5,596 nt of DNA from an uncultured Bacilli bacterium (GCA_934101645.1 CAKORX010000014.1:1-5596); one strand, 5' to 3'. Positions 1-5,521 are shown, counted from the first letter of the stretch. Translations and numbers: made by a program. The notes: a model not told the origin generated them from the sequence alone.

Positions 1-2
1 CT

Positions 3-122
3 GTTATGCTACTTTTAAAAAAGAAAAATATAAATATTGAACTTATATCACTTATTAATGATATTGTTGATTATAAAAAAAGTCCAGAAAAATTAAGTGA
101 ATTTCTTATAAACAAAAAATAA
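3..122 (+). CDS. C-terminal end of an unidentified protein (partial)
   Basis: One frame stays open from the left edge and ends at TAA (120-122), giving 39 residues; the other two + frames stop within the first 45 bases. The fragment is lysine-, isoleucine- and leucine-rich and ends in SEFLINKK, like a hydrophilic helical C-terminus. There is too little sequence to assign a family. The gene runs toward dxs and ends directly at a terminator hairpin whose first stem base is the last base of the stop codon, which supports this being a real gene end. The start lies outside the window. Confidence 0.6.
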   Translation, partial: VMLLLKKKNINIELISLINDIVDYKKSPEKLSEFLINKK

Positions 123-153
123 AACTAGAGTAAGCCCTCTAGTTTCTTTTTTT
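114..153. terminator. Bidirectional intrinsic terminator between convergent genes
   Basis: A perfect 9-bp stem (AAACTAGAG at 122-130, CTCTAGTTT at 137-145) closes a 6-base loop. On the + strand it is followed by C and then seven T (147-153), serving the gene ending at 122. Read on the minus strand, the same stem is followed by TA and then six T (119-114), so it can also end the dxs transcript. The shared use is inferred from the symmetry of the T tracts. Confidence 0.8.
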
Positions 154-155
154 AA

Positions 156-189
156 TAACTATTTACATAGCAGTCTATGTAAATAGTTA
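156..189. repeat. Perfect 15-bp inverted repeat with 4-base loop
   Basis: TAACTATTTACATAG (156-170) and its exact reverse complement (175-189) flank CAGT. Neither strand has a T tract right after it, so it is not a standard intrinsic terminator. It lies beyond the + strand terminator but inside the expected 3' UTR of dxs, so as RNA it would be a very stable hairpin just before the minus-strand terminator. It could protect the 3' end or be a protein-binding palindrome; nothing here decides between these. Confidence 0.75.
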
Positions 190-243
190 ACTGCATAACT
201 TAATATGCGTATTTAAATAATAAAATTTACATATTTTTTTCGT

Positions 244-268
244 AAAAATGTCATTTTCATACATTTTT
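244..268 (-). other. Weak AU-rich hairpin just after dxs
   Basis: AAAAATGT (244-251) is complementary to ACATTTTT (261-268) around a 9-base loop, starting 1 base past the dxs stop. The stem is almost all A-T and no U tract follows on the minus strand, so it is at best a weak terminator or part of a structured 3' UTR together with the inverted repeat at 156-189. Confidence 0.3.
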
Positions 269-269
269 C

Positions 270-2135
270 TTAATTTTTATATTCACTTTTAATTTTATTA
301 TAAATTGATTCTTCATCTAAATTATTTAATTGTATAAGTTCCTCTCTTGTGGCAGTAAACATAAATTTATTAGGAATATTATAAACATAAAAATCATTTT
401 TACTATTAATTTTACTTGCAAATGATAAAACTATACTATCTAAACTACAACCTTCCATACTCTCTTCGTAAATAAATACTTTTTTATAATATTTTAGTAT
501 TTTGGTAAGCATTTTTTCATCTATTGGTTTTAAAAACCTAGCATTAATAATTGTAAGATTTATATTATCTTTAGAAAGTTTTTCGCAAATATTTTGTGCT
601 CTACTTGCAAAATCACCATATGTAATAATTACACCATCTTCTCCGGCAGCAATTACACTCCAAGAACCTAAAACAATATCTTCTTTCTTTTGAAAATCAT
701 ATTTTAAATTTATTTTTGGATATCTTATTGCAAATGGTTTGTCAGTTTTTAATGCTAGTTCTAAAAGATTATCAGCTTCTTTAGGACTCGATGGCATAGA
801 TATAACCATATTAGGAATAGGAAGTAGCATTGGCACATCAAATAATCCTTGATGAGTTTCACCATCTGAGGATACAAAACCTGCTCTATCAATACACATA
901 ATTACGTGTTCATTCATTCTCGCAATATCATGGACAATTTCATCATAACCACGCTGAAGAAAACTTGAATAAATAAAGCATATTGGTTTTTTACCATTTT
1001 CCGCAAGAGAAGAAGCTAAAACTAAAGCATGTTCTTCATTAATACCAACATCAATAAACTGTTTAGGCAGTTTTTCTTTTATAATACTTAGTTTACATCC
1101 CTTTTCCATCGCAGGTGTAATAACAATTATATCTTTATCTTTTTTAGCATAATTTAATACATATGAACTCATTATTTCACTATATGATGGTAAATTTGAT
1201 ATTTCTTTAGGTTTTCCATCCTTTATATTAAAGGGTCCTACTCCGTGAAATGAACCAGTTTCATCATTTTCTGCAGGTTCATAACCAAAACCTTTTTTAG
1301 TTATAACATGAAGTAAAACTGGCTTATTAATATTTTTAACCATTTGCAAATACTTAATCATTTCATTAAAGTCTTCACCATCAATTGGTCCAAAATATTC
1401 AAAACCTAAAGAAGTAAATAAACTGCCCTTTTTTACATATAACATTTTAAAGTTATCTTTAACACTATTTAAGGCATTAGCACACACTTTACCAAACTTT
1501 GTTTTATTTAAAAAACTTTTAGTGTTTTTCTTAACATCATTATATCCTTTACCTGCTCTTACAGAATCTAGGAAATTATGAACAGCGCCAACATTTTTAG
1601 AAATGCTCATTTCATTATCATTTAAAATTATAATAAGCCTTGTATTTAAACTTCCTATATGATTTAATGCCTCAAAGGAAAGTCCATTAGAAATAGAACC
1701 ATCGCCAATAACACATACAACATTATAATTTTTCTTGTCTAAATCTCTTGCTAAAGCAAAACCTAAGCCTGCTGATAAAGAAGTAGAACTATGACCTGCT
1801 TCATAAACATCATATTTACTTTCACTTTTCTTTTGAAAACCCTCAAGACCATTATATTTTCTTAAGTTTTTAAAATCTTTTGCTCTACCTGTTAAAATTT
1901 TATATGGATATGTTTGATGACCAACATCAAAAATTATTTTATCAACATTCACATCAAACACTTTAAGCATCGCAATAGTTAAATCGGTAATTCCCAAATT
2001 CGAGGATAAATGTCCTCCTGTATTAGAAACATTTTCTAAAATAAACTCCCGAATATCTGCTCCTAAAGTAGCAAGTTCATCATTATTTAAATCTTTTAGA
2101 AAATCTGGATTTTTTATATTTTCTATCTTATCCAT
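270..2135 (-). CDS. dxs: 1-deoxy-D-xylulose-5-phosphate synthase
   Basis: This cytoplasmic thiamine-diphosphate enzyme condenses pyruvate and glyceraldehyde 3-phosphate to DXP and CO2. That is the first step of the MEP isoprenoid pathway, and DXP also feeds thiamine and pyridoxal phosphate synthesis. The 621 residues match the usual family length (about 620). Visible motifs in order are GGHLSSNLG (40-48, active-site H42), VGHQTYPYKILTGR (H73), the cofactor motif GDG (144-146) with NDNEMSIS (from 172), FHG (H297), GINEEHA (catalytic E367, equivalent to E. coli E370), YSSFLQRGYDE (389-399), DRAG...DGETHQG (R417, D424, H428) and RYPK (R471). The C-terminal transketolase-like domain is complete. 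One oddity is GPIDGED, where most family members have GPxDGH. ATG at 2133-2135 follows AAAGGA (2144-2149), and the gene overlaps the end of tcdA by 8 nt, so translation is probably coupled. Identification is firm. Confidence 0.97.
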   Translation of the reverse strand: MDKIENIKNPDFLKDLNNDELATLGADIREFILENVSNTGGHLSSNLGITDLTIAMLKVFDVNVDKIIFDVGHQTYPYKILTGRAKDFKNLRKYNGLEGFQKKSESKYDVYEAGHSSTSLSAGLGFALARDLDKKNYNVVCVIGDGSISNGLSFEALNHIGSLNTRLIIILNDNEMSISKNVGAVHNFLDSVRAGKGYNDVKKNTKSFLNKTKFGKVCANALNSVKDNFKMLYVKKGSLFTSLGFEYFGPIDGEDFNEMIKYLQMVKNINKPVLLHVITKKGFGYEPAENDETGSFHGVGPFNIKDGKPKEISNLPSYSEIMSSYVLNYAKKDKDIIVITPAMEKGCKLSIIKEKLPKQFIDVGINEEHALVLASSLAENGKKPICFIYSSFLQRGYDEIVHDIARMNEHVIMCIDRAGFVSSDGETHQGLFDVPMLLPIPNMVISMPSSPKEADNLLELALKTDKPFAIRYPKINLKYDFQKKEDIVLGSWSVIAAGEDGVIITYGDFASRAQNICEKLSKDNINLTIINARFLKPIDEKMLTKILKYYKKVFIYEESMEGCSLDSIVLSFASKINSKNDFYVYNIPNKFMFTATREELIQLNNLDEESIYNKIKSEYKN

Positions 2136-2796
2136 TGATAATATCCTTTATTACATAGTCTGATAAATATATTCCTGCAACTGAAGTTGTGCATACATAT
2201 GAGGAAATTGGCTGACTTTTAATTGGTTTTTCCTTAGAACATATTACATTAACATTATCTAAAAAATCACATTTTTTAATTAAATAATGATTAAGTTTTT
2301 TACCAAGTGGATCAGATAAACTTTCTTTTAAGGTACTTTTACATACAAGTTCAGGGCAAACTCTATTACCTATTCCTAAAGAAACAATAATTTTCTTATT
2401 ATATTTTTTAGCATTTATTATAAGATTTGCTTTTGCCGGAACACTATCACATGCATCAATTATATAATCATATGAAGAAAAATCAAAGTCTGAATTAAAA
2501 TCTAAAAAAGTATCTAAAACTTCAATGTTTACATTTTCATTAATGCTTTTTGCTCTTGCTAAAGCAGTATCTATTTTCTTTTTACCAAGTGAGTCAATTG
2601 TTGCATATAATTGTCTATTTAAATTACTTTCTTCATAAGTATCAAAATCAATAACTGTAATATTTTCTACTCCACATCTAATTAATGTTTCAAAACAAAA
2701 AGAACCTACTCCACCAATTCCCGCTAAAAGGATGTGAGCATTTTTAATCTTTTCTAAATTATTTTCTCCAAACAAATTTATTAATCTTTCTTTCAT
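2128..2796 (-). CDS. tcdA: tRNA threonylcarbamoyladenosine dehydratase (TcdA/YrvM, ThiF/E1-like family)
   Basis: The 222-residue protein has the E1-like adenylating fold. The nucleotide-binding loop is GIGGVGS (26-32), the ribose-binding acidic end of strand 2 is DFD (50-52), followed by NLNRQ (58-62) and a lysine-rich GKKK (71-74). DACDSVPAKA (114-123) matches the DAxDSVxxKA signature that separates TcdA from ThiF and MoeB. SDPLGKKL (161-168) and the Cys-containing stretch near 186 also align with E. coli TcdA from memory. The known family activity is ATP-dependent cyclisation of t6A37 in tRNA to ct6A. It is shorter than E. coli (about 268) or Bacillus (about 254) members, mainly in the C-terminal third, but the closing helix is present. 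The start ATG (2794-2796) has GGAG five bases upstream. It sits 14 bases after the U tract of the putative 6S RNA gene and is followed by overlapping dxs, so the two genes likely form one operon. Specificity within the E1-like family is inferred. Confidence 0.88.
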   Translation of the reverse strand: MKERLINLFGENNLEKIKNAHILLAGIGGVGSFCFETLIRCGVENITVIDFDTYEESNLNRQLYATIDSLGKKKIDTALARAKSINENVNIEVLDTFLDFNSDFDFSSYDYIIDACDSVPAKANLIINAKKYNKKIIVSLGIGNRVCPELVCKSTLKESLSDPLGKKLNHYLIKKCDFLDNVNVICSKEKPIKSQPISSYVCTTSVAGIYLSDYVIKDIING

Positions 2797-2809
2797 ACAT
2801 ACTCCTATT

Positions 2810-2991
2810 AAAAAACCCAGTAAGATTAGTCTATGCTAGATAAAATCCCGCGCTCTTCGCAGGTGGGCATCACATAAGTTATTTTAGGATTCTTATGTAC
2901 TTAATGAATAAGCATTCTACACCATAACCTAATTAGATTCCCTTATTTCTATCTTTAGTCGGTTTTATACGCTATAAACTATCAACTAGGT
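2810..2991 (-). ncRNA. ssrS: Putative 6S RNA
   Basis: No coding frame fits, but the transcript folds like 6S RNA, the RNA that mimics an open promoter and sequesters housekeeping RNA polymerase. The closing stem of about 18 bp pairs CCTAGT (2990-2985) with ACTGGG (2821-2816), then GAT with ATC, AG with CT, TTTAT with ATAGA, and GC (2972-2971) with GC (2836-2835). A large bubble follows. Its 5' side carries AAAACCGACT, resembling the CCGA template segment where 6S RNAs prime product RNA. Its 3' side carries a 6-bp hairpin CCTGCG/CGCGGG (2863-2847). The apical arm begins GGG-ATC (2942-2936) with GAT-CCC (2871-2865) and continues AU-rich, with a possible ACATAAG/CTTATGT stem. Six U follow the closing stem. 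The length (about 182 nt), promoter position and location beside tcdA all agree; I recall Bacillus subtilis bsrA also lying next to yrvM. The identification rests on fold and context, not a covariance search. Confidence 0.75.
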
Positions 2992-2997
2992 ATCTTA

Positions 2998-3006
2998 ATT
3001 ATAACA
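2998..3006 (-). promoter_or_regulatory. Extended -10 promoter of the putative 6S RNA
   Basis: The minus strand reads TGTTATAAT, a perfect TATAAT (3003-2998) with the extended TGn motif. The -35 region 17 bases upstream is TTTATT, a poor match, which the extended -10 could offset. A start about 7 bases downstream falls at 2991-2990, exactly the first base of the closing stem. tcdA and dxs may be reached by readthrough from this promoter, since no other clear promoter is visible before tcdA. Confidence 0.7.
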
Positions 3007-3100
3007 AACTATTTATATAAAATAAATATAATCATTAAAAGTTTACATTACATTTTTTCTATTTAGCATATTTACCTATAAAAATTATATTATTATTTTA
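3007..3100. other. AT-rich intergenic spacer
   Basis: Almost pure A/T sequence upstream of the 6S promoter. Such a tract could act as an upstream (UP-type) element for a strong promoter, but I see no coding frame or specific motif beyond the ATTTTACaGTAAAAT palindrome at its right border. Confidence 0.4.
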
Positions 3101-3109
3101 CAGTAAAAT
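3095..3109. repeat. 15-base palindrome ATTTTACaGTAAAAT
   Basis: Perfect 7-base arms surround a single central A. The size and symmetry resemble a repressor operator, but it lies about 100 bases upstream of the 6S start and just past the terminator of the next gene, so a role is not shown. Part of it also pairs with the outer arm of the larger inverted repeat 3101-3158. Confidence 0.4.
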
Positions 3110-3120
3110 AAGTGTCAATA

Positions 3121-3142
3121 TAAAAAGAGAACTAAGGTTCTC
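3121..3142 (-). terminator. Intrinsic terminator of the two-TM protein gene
   Basis: On the minus strand GAGAAC (3142-3137), a 4-base CTTA loop and GTTCTC (3132-3127) form a perfect 6-bp stem followed by five T (3126-3122). An outer pairing CAGTAAA...GTG (3101-3114) with CACTTTACTG (3149-3158) encloses it. The terminator insulates the 6S RNA promoter from upstream transcription. Confidence 0.75.
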
Positions 3143-3264
3143 CATACTCACTTTACTGAAAATACATTCTAATTATAATGCCATAAAATTTAGAAATAGT
3201 TGGCAAATTTAACTTCTTTCATCATAATTAAATCATTATATAGTGATTATGCCAAGAGGTAATT
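3143..3264 (-). other. Non-coding 3' UTR between gene end and terminator
   Basis: About 120 bases separate the stop codon at 3265 from the terminator. They hold no convincing gene: only an 11-codon minus frame without a ribosome binding site, and short weak inverted repeats such as AATCA...TGATT near 3232-3249. I see no RNA family here. Confidence 0.4.
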
Positions 3265-3663
3265 TTATTTCAATCTTCTTTTTCGGGTAAAGCCTAAGTC
3301 ATTATTTAAAGTATAATCTTCATCATAATTATATGATATATCTTTTTGCTTTTCATATTTTTCATTAGTATCAATTTTATTATTATTTTCACTATCTAAT
3401 TCGATTTTCTTTTCATATAATTCATTAAGTTTTTTTTCAGTATTATTAAGCATATATGAACTACATGCACTTGCTATAATAAATAGACCATCCGCTCCTA
3501 TTAAACAATAAGATTCAATTAAATGATCAACTCCATTACCTACAAGTATAATAGATGTTATAACTAAACCATAGATTGATATCTTCTTAAATACTTTTAA
3601 TAAGTATTTTTCCCTTTTTTTAGTATCAATTTCATTATTTATATATTCTTTCTTATTATCCAT
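3265..3663 (-). CDS. Two-TM membrane protein of unknown function
   Basis: The 132-residue protein is not recognised. It has a charged, Lys/Glu-rich N-terminus (1-26), two hydrophobic segments at about 27-45 and 53-72 with a short acidic turn between them (VDHLIE), then a long hydrophilic tail. The tail begins helix-like and highly charged (75-107), turns Tyr/Asp-rich, and ends in a basic RKRRLK. The two-helix hairpin implies both termini lie on the same side, most likely the cytoplasm given the many lysines, which would place the tail inside. The start ATG (3661-3663) has an excellent GGAGG four bases upstream. The gene stands alone: a terminator precedes it at 3711-3743 and one follows at 3121-3142. 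There is no evidence linking it to either neighbour, and no function can be proposed. Confidence 0.75.
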   Translation of the reverse strand: MDNKKEYINNEIDTKKREKYLLKVFKKISIYGLVITSIILVGNGVDHLIESYCLIGADGLFIIASACSSYMLNNTEKKLNELYEKKIELDSENNNKIDTNEKYEKQKDISYNYDEDYTLNNDLGFTRKRRLK

Positions 3664-3688
3664 AAATCCTCCATTTAATAATACTATA

Positions 3689-3694
3689 ATTATA
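3689..3694 (-). promoter_or_regulatory. Possible -10 element for the two-TM protein gene
   Basis: The minus strand reads TATAAT (3694-3689) in the 63-base gap after the upstream operon's terminator, about 26 bases before the start codon. There is no good -35; the matching position falls in the T tract of the terminator. AT richness makes chance matches likely. Confidence 0.35.
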
Positions 3695-3710
3695 TAAAAA
3701 AATGACTAAA

Positions 3711-3743
3711 ATAAAAAGAGGTAAGATTAATATCTTACTCCTC
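3711..3743 (-). terminator. Intrinsic terminator overlapping the stop codon of the last operon gene
   Basis: The minus strand reads GAGG-AG-TAAGAT, loop ATTA, then ATCTTACCTC and five T. The 10-bp stem has a 2-base bulge. The 5' arm is made of the last sense codons and the loop contains most of the TAA stop, so the terminator is built into the coding end. The upstream paralog (ending 4620) keeps almost the same 5' arm but lacks the 3' arm. Confidence 0.75.
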
Positions 3744-4260
3744 CCCATTCAACAGCAACAAATCCAACTCTATTAAATGTAGGAAGTTCTTGCTCTTTTA
3801 CATTAATTTTTCTATTTACTTTTTTTACGTGCATTGTAATTCTTAATAAACTATCTGGTGTTGGATTTATTATTAATTTATTATATTTTTCTTTGCTTTC
3901 AGTTAATTCAAAATATACTAAACTTTTTTTATTACTTTCAAGTATTGGAAGCCAGTACATTATAAATTCATTTCTTTCTCTATCATTAAGACCAATTATT
4001 GATAGTTTTTCTTCGAGAAACTCAATTGCATCATCTTTTTCGACATAGAATCCCTCTTTAAAGGAAGGTTTATTATGATAATCTTCTTCCCAATATAAAG
4101 CATAATAATATTTACCATTTTCATCATATAAATTGCCATTAGTGTCAGCATTTACACTCCAACCATCATTATATTTAGGATAAGTTGTTGTCAAATATTC
4201 AGGATGCTCAAACTTAACTGTAATATTTGTATTTTCTGTTGGATATAAATACAGGACTGG
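3727..4260 (-). repeat. Direct repeat, copy 2 of the duplicated ectodomain
   Basis: This segment aligns without gaps to 4620-5153 at a constant offset of 893 bases. I count 18 mismatches in 534 bases, all within 3733-3871 and 4135-4260; 3872-4134 is identical. Similarity begins at the first base of the stop codon and fades just before the anchor segment. Confidence 0.9.
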
Positions 4261-4368
4261 TTTTTTTATAGCAGGTCTACTTGACGCATAAAGTAAGGCA
4301 ATTTGGTAAAGTAAAATAATTACTAATATAATGCTACCTATTATATAAAAAATATTTTTATTTTTCAT
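3727..4368 (-). CDS. Membrane-anchored KPVLYLYP...VEWGG family protein, copy 2
   Basis: The 213-residue protein has one N-terminal hydrophobic segment (about 6-29) after a short Lys/Asn start and no lipobox, so it is probably an N-in anchor with the rest outside. The ectodomain opens with KPVLYLYP (36-43) and continues with DGWSVNAD (68-75), YYYALYWEEDY (87-97), GFYVEKDD (106-113), GLNDRERNEFIMYWLP (126-141), PDSLLRITMH (171-180) and GFVAVEWGG (202-210). I recognise this motif set from uncharacterised proteins common in Bacillota, but know no established function. ATG (4366-4368) follows GAGGT, and the gene overlaps the preceding Cys-rich gene by 11 nt, suggesting coupled translation. It ends in a terminator and closes the operon. 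Over 534 bp it is about 97% identical to the gene at 4620-5255; the membrane segments are unrelated in detail. Confidence 0.85.
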   Translation of the reverse strand: MKNKNIFYIIGSIILVIILLYQIALLYASSRPAIKKPVLYLYPTENTNITVKFEHPEYLTTTYPKYNDGWSVNADTNGNLYDENGKYYYALYWEEDYHNKPSFKEGFYVEKDDAIEFLEEKLSIIGLNDRERNEFIMYWLPILESNKKSLVYFELTESKEKYNKLIINPTPDSLLRITMHVKKVNRKINVKEQELPTFNRVGFVAVEWGGVRY

Positions 4369-4618
4369 TTTCTACCTCACATTCACACCTAATTGTATCG
4401 TTAGATATAGTCATATCATCATTATAATAATGACACTCCTTCATTTCGTTTACGCATTTTCCACATTTAACTGCTTCTTGACAATATGTTCTTCCTCCAC
4501 CTCTGTGAGTAAAATTTGGTGCAATAAAAATTAAAGCTGTTACAATCATATTCAAAACTAGCAATGCATAAAAGGTATTTCTACAACCATCTTTTTTTAA
4601 TTTTTCTCCTTTTTCCAT
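4358..4618 (-). CDS. Small Cys-rich single-pass membrane protein, copy 2
   Basis: The 86-residue protein has a Lys-rich N-terminus, one hydrophobic segment (about 15-34) and a C-terminal domain with six cysteines at 46, 52, 55, 62, 78 and 80 (C-x5-C-x2-C-x6-C-x15-C-x-C); a further Cys (12) precedes the membrane segment. The positive N-terminus implies the Cys domain faces outside, where it could form three disulfides or bind a metal. It shares the spacing and a C-x2-CVN-x4-C-x-Y core with the gene at 5245-5520 but little else. ATG (4616-4618) lies one base after the stop of the preceding gene, with AAGG seven bases upstream, and its end overlaps the next gene by 11 nt. The family is not recognised; pairing with the KPVLYLYP protein suggests joint function, which is inference. 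Confidence 0.8.
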   Translation of the reverse strand: MEKGEKLKKDGCRNTFYALLVLNMIVTALIFIAPNFTHRGGGRTYCQEAVKCGKCVNEMKECHYYNDDMTISNDTIRCECEVENEK

Positions 4619-4619
4619 T

Positions 4620-5153
4620 TTAATACCTTACTCCTCCCCATTCAACAGCAACAAATCCAACTCTATTAAATGTAGAAAGTTCTTGCTCTTTTATATCGAT
4701 TTTTCTATTTATCTTTTTTACGTGCATTGTAATTCTTAATAAACTATCTGGTTTTGGATCTATAATTAATTTATTATATTTTTCTTTGCTTTCAGTTAAT
4801 TCAAAATATACTAAACTTTTTTTATTACTTTCAAGTATTGGAAGCCAGTACATTATAAATTCATTTCTTTCTCTATCATTAAGACCAATTATTGATAGTT
4901 TTTCTTCGAGAAACTCAATTGCATCATCTTTTTCGACATAGAATCCCTCTTTAAAGGAAGGTTTATTATGATAATCTTCTTCCCAATATAAAGCATAATA
5001 ATATTTACCATTTTCATCATATAAATTACCATTAGCATCAGCATTTACACTCCAACCATCATTATATTTAGGATAAGTTGTTGTCAAATATTTAGGATGC
5101 TCAAACTTAACTGTAATATTTGTATTTTCTGTTGGATATAAGTATAATACTGG
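4620..5153 (-). repeat. Direct repeat, copy 1 of the duplicated ectodomain
   Basis: Partner of 3727-4260 at 893 bases offset, about 97% identical, with 4765-5027 fully identical. The left border is the stop codon; the right border lies between the KPVLYLYP motif and the membrane anchor. Confidence 0.9.
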
Positions 5154-5255
5154 CTTGTAATTAGTAAAACTTGTCATAAGTAATAGTAATAGATAAATTG
5201 CATTCAAAATAAGCAAAATAGAAAAAATCTTATACCAATTTCTTTTACTCTTCAT
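4620..5255 (-). CDS. Membrane-anchored KPVLYLYP...VEWGG family protein, copy 1
   Basis: From the chosen start the protein has 211 residues: a basic N-terminus (MKSKRNWYK), a hydrophobic anchor (about 9-30), then KPVLYLYP (34-41), DGWSVNAD, GLNDRERNEFIMYWLP (124-139) and VEWGG (204-208). I chose the ATG at 5253-5255 because GGAGG sits exactly five bases upstream. A longer reading from GTG at 5265-5267 adds four residues but would place that Shine-Dalgarno inside the gene. The chosen start gives an 11-nt overlap with the Cys-rich gene before it, the same as in the other cassette. Its stop is separated by one base from the next start, so the two cassettes are fused into one operon. The function is unknown; an outward-facing anchored domain is inferred. 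The lack of a terminator here fits an internal position. Confidence 0.85.
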   Translation of the reverse strand: MKSKRNWYKIFSILLILNAIYLLLLLMTSFTNYKPVLYLYPTENTNITVKFEHPKYLTTTYPKYNDGWSVNADANGNLYDENGKYYYALYWEEDYHNKPSFKEGFYVEKDDAIEFLEEKLSIIGLNDRERNEFIMYWLPILESNKKSLVYFELTESKEKYNKLIIDPKPDSLLRITMHVKKINRKIDIKEQELSTFNRVGFVAVEWGGVRY

Positions 5256-5520
5256 TACTACCTCCACAAGGACAAGTTAAATACTTTTCTGGATCAGCAT
5301 ATCCAGCACTATCTATATAGTTACAACTCATTTCTCCATTTACGCACACACTGCAATTTATTACATTGTCACTTGCACATATTTCTTCTCTAGACTTTGC
5401 TGTATGACTTTCTTGATGATTTAAAGTATAAAATATATATAACTGATTTGATATCATTAAAATATTTATTACAAGCATTATCCAAAATATGGTTTTCCAT
5501 TTATTTTTTTCTTTTTTCAT
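5245..5520 (-). CDS. Small Cys-rich single-pass membrane protein, copy 1
   Basis: From ATG at 5518-5520 the protein has 91 residues: a Lys-rich start, a hydrophobic segment (about 10-32), and a Cys domain with cysteines at 48, 56, 59, 66, 83 and 85 (C-x7-C-x2-C-x6-C-x16-C-x-C). This start has GGAG five bases upstream and lies one base past the stop of the preceding gene. An in-frame ATG eight codons earlier (5544) has no ribosome binding site and would overlap that gene, so I reject it. The layout matches the gene at 4358-4618: same size, topology, Cys spacing and 11-nt overlap with a downstream KPVLYLYP gene, though overall sequence similarity is low. The Cys domain is predicted outside the membrane. 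The family is not recognised. Confidence 0.8.
   Translation of the reverse strand: MKKEKNKWKTIFWIMLVINILMISNQLYIFYTLNHQESHTAKSREEICASDNVINCSVCVNGEMSCNYIDSAGYADPEKYLTCPCGGSNEE
5261..5265 (-). promoter_or_regulatory. Shine-Dalgarno that fixes the start of KPVLYLYP copy 1
   Basis: GGAGG five bases before ATG 5255, located within the last codons of the preceding Cys-rich gene. It decides against the upstream GTG at 5267. Confidence 0.75.
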
Positions 5521-5521
5521 T

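Noticed and set aside
502..693. A 63-codon open frame on the + strand
   Set aside because: It lies wholly antisense within dxs, whose reading is firmly supported by active-site motifs, and it shows no family resemblance or independent support.
2810..2991. T-box or other riboswitch leader for tcdA
   Set aside because: No UGGNACC-type T-box bulge is present, the U tract directly follows the closing stem of the whole element, and the bubble-and-hairpin layout fits 6S RNA better.
3190..3225. An 11-codon minus-strand frame starting with two Met codons
   Set aside because: There is no ribosome binding site, and it sits in a 3' UTR of AT-rich DNA where such short frames are expected by chance.
3248..3289. 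A 13-codon + strand frame beginning ATG CCA AGA, near a possible + strand TATAAT at 3174-3179
   Set aside because: It overlaps the end of the two-TM gene, has no ribosome binding site, and the -35 match is poor.
3727..5153. Direct repeats as evidence of a mobile element
   Set aside because: The repeats correspond to coding ectodomains with stop-codon boundaries. There is no transposase, terminal inverted repeat or target duplication, so gene duplication explains them.
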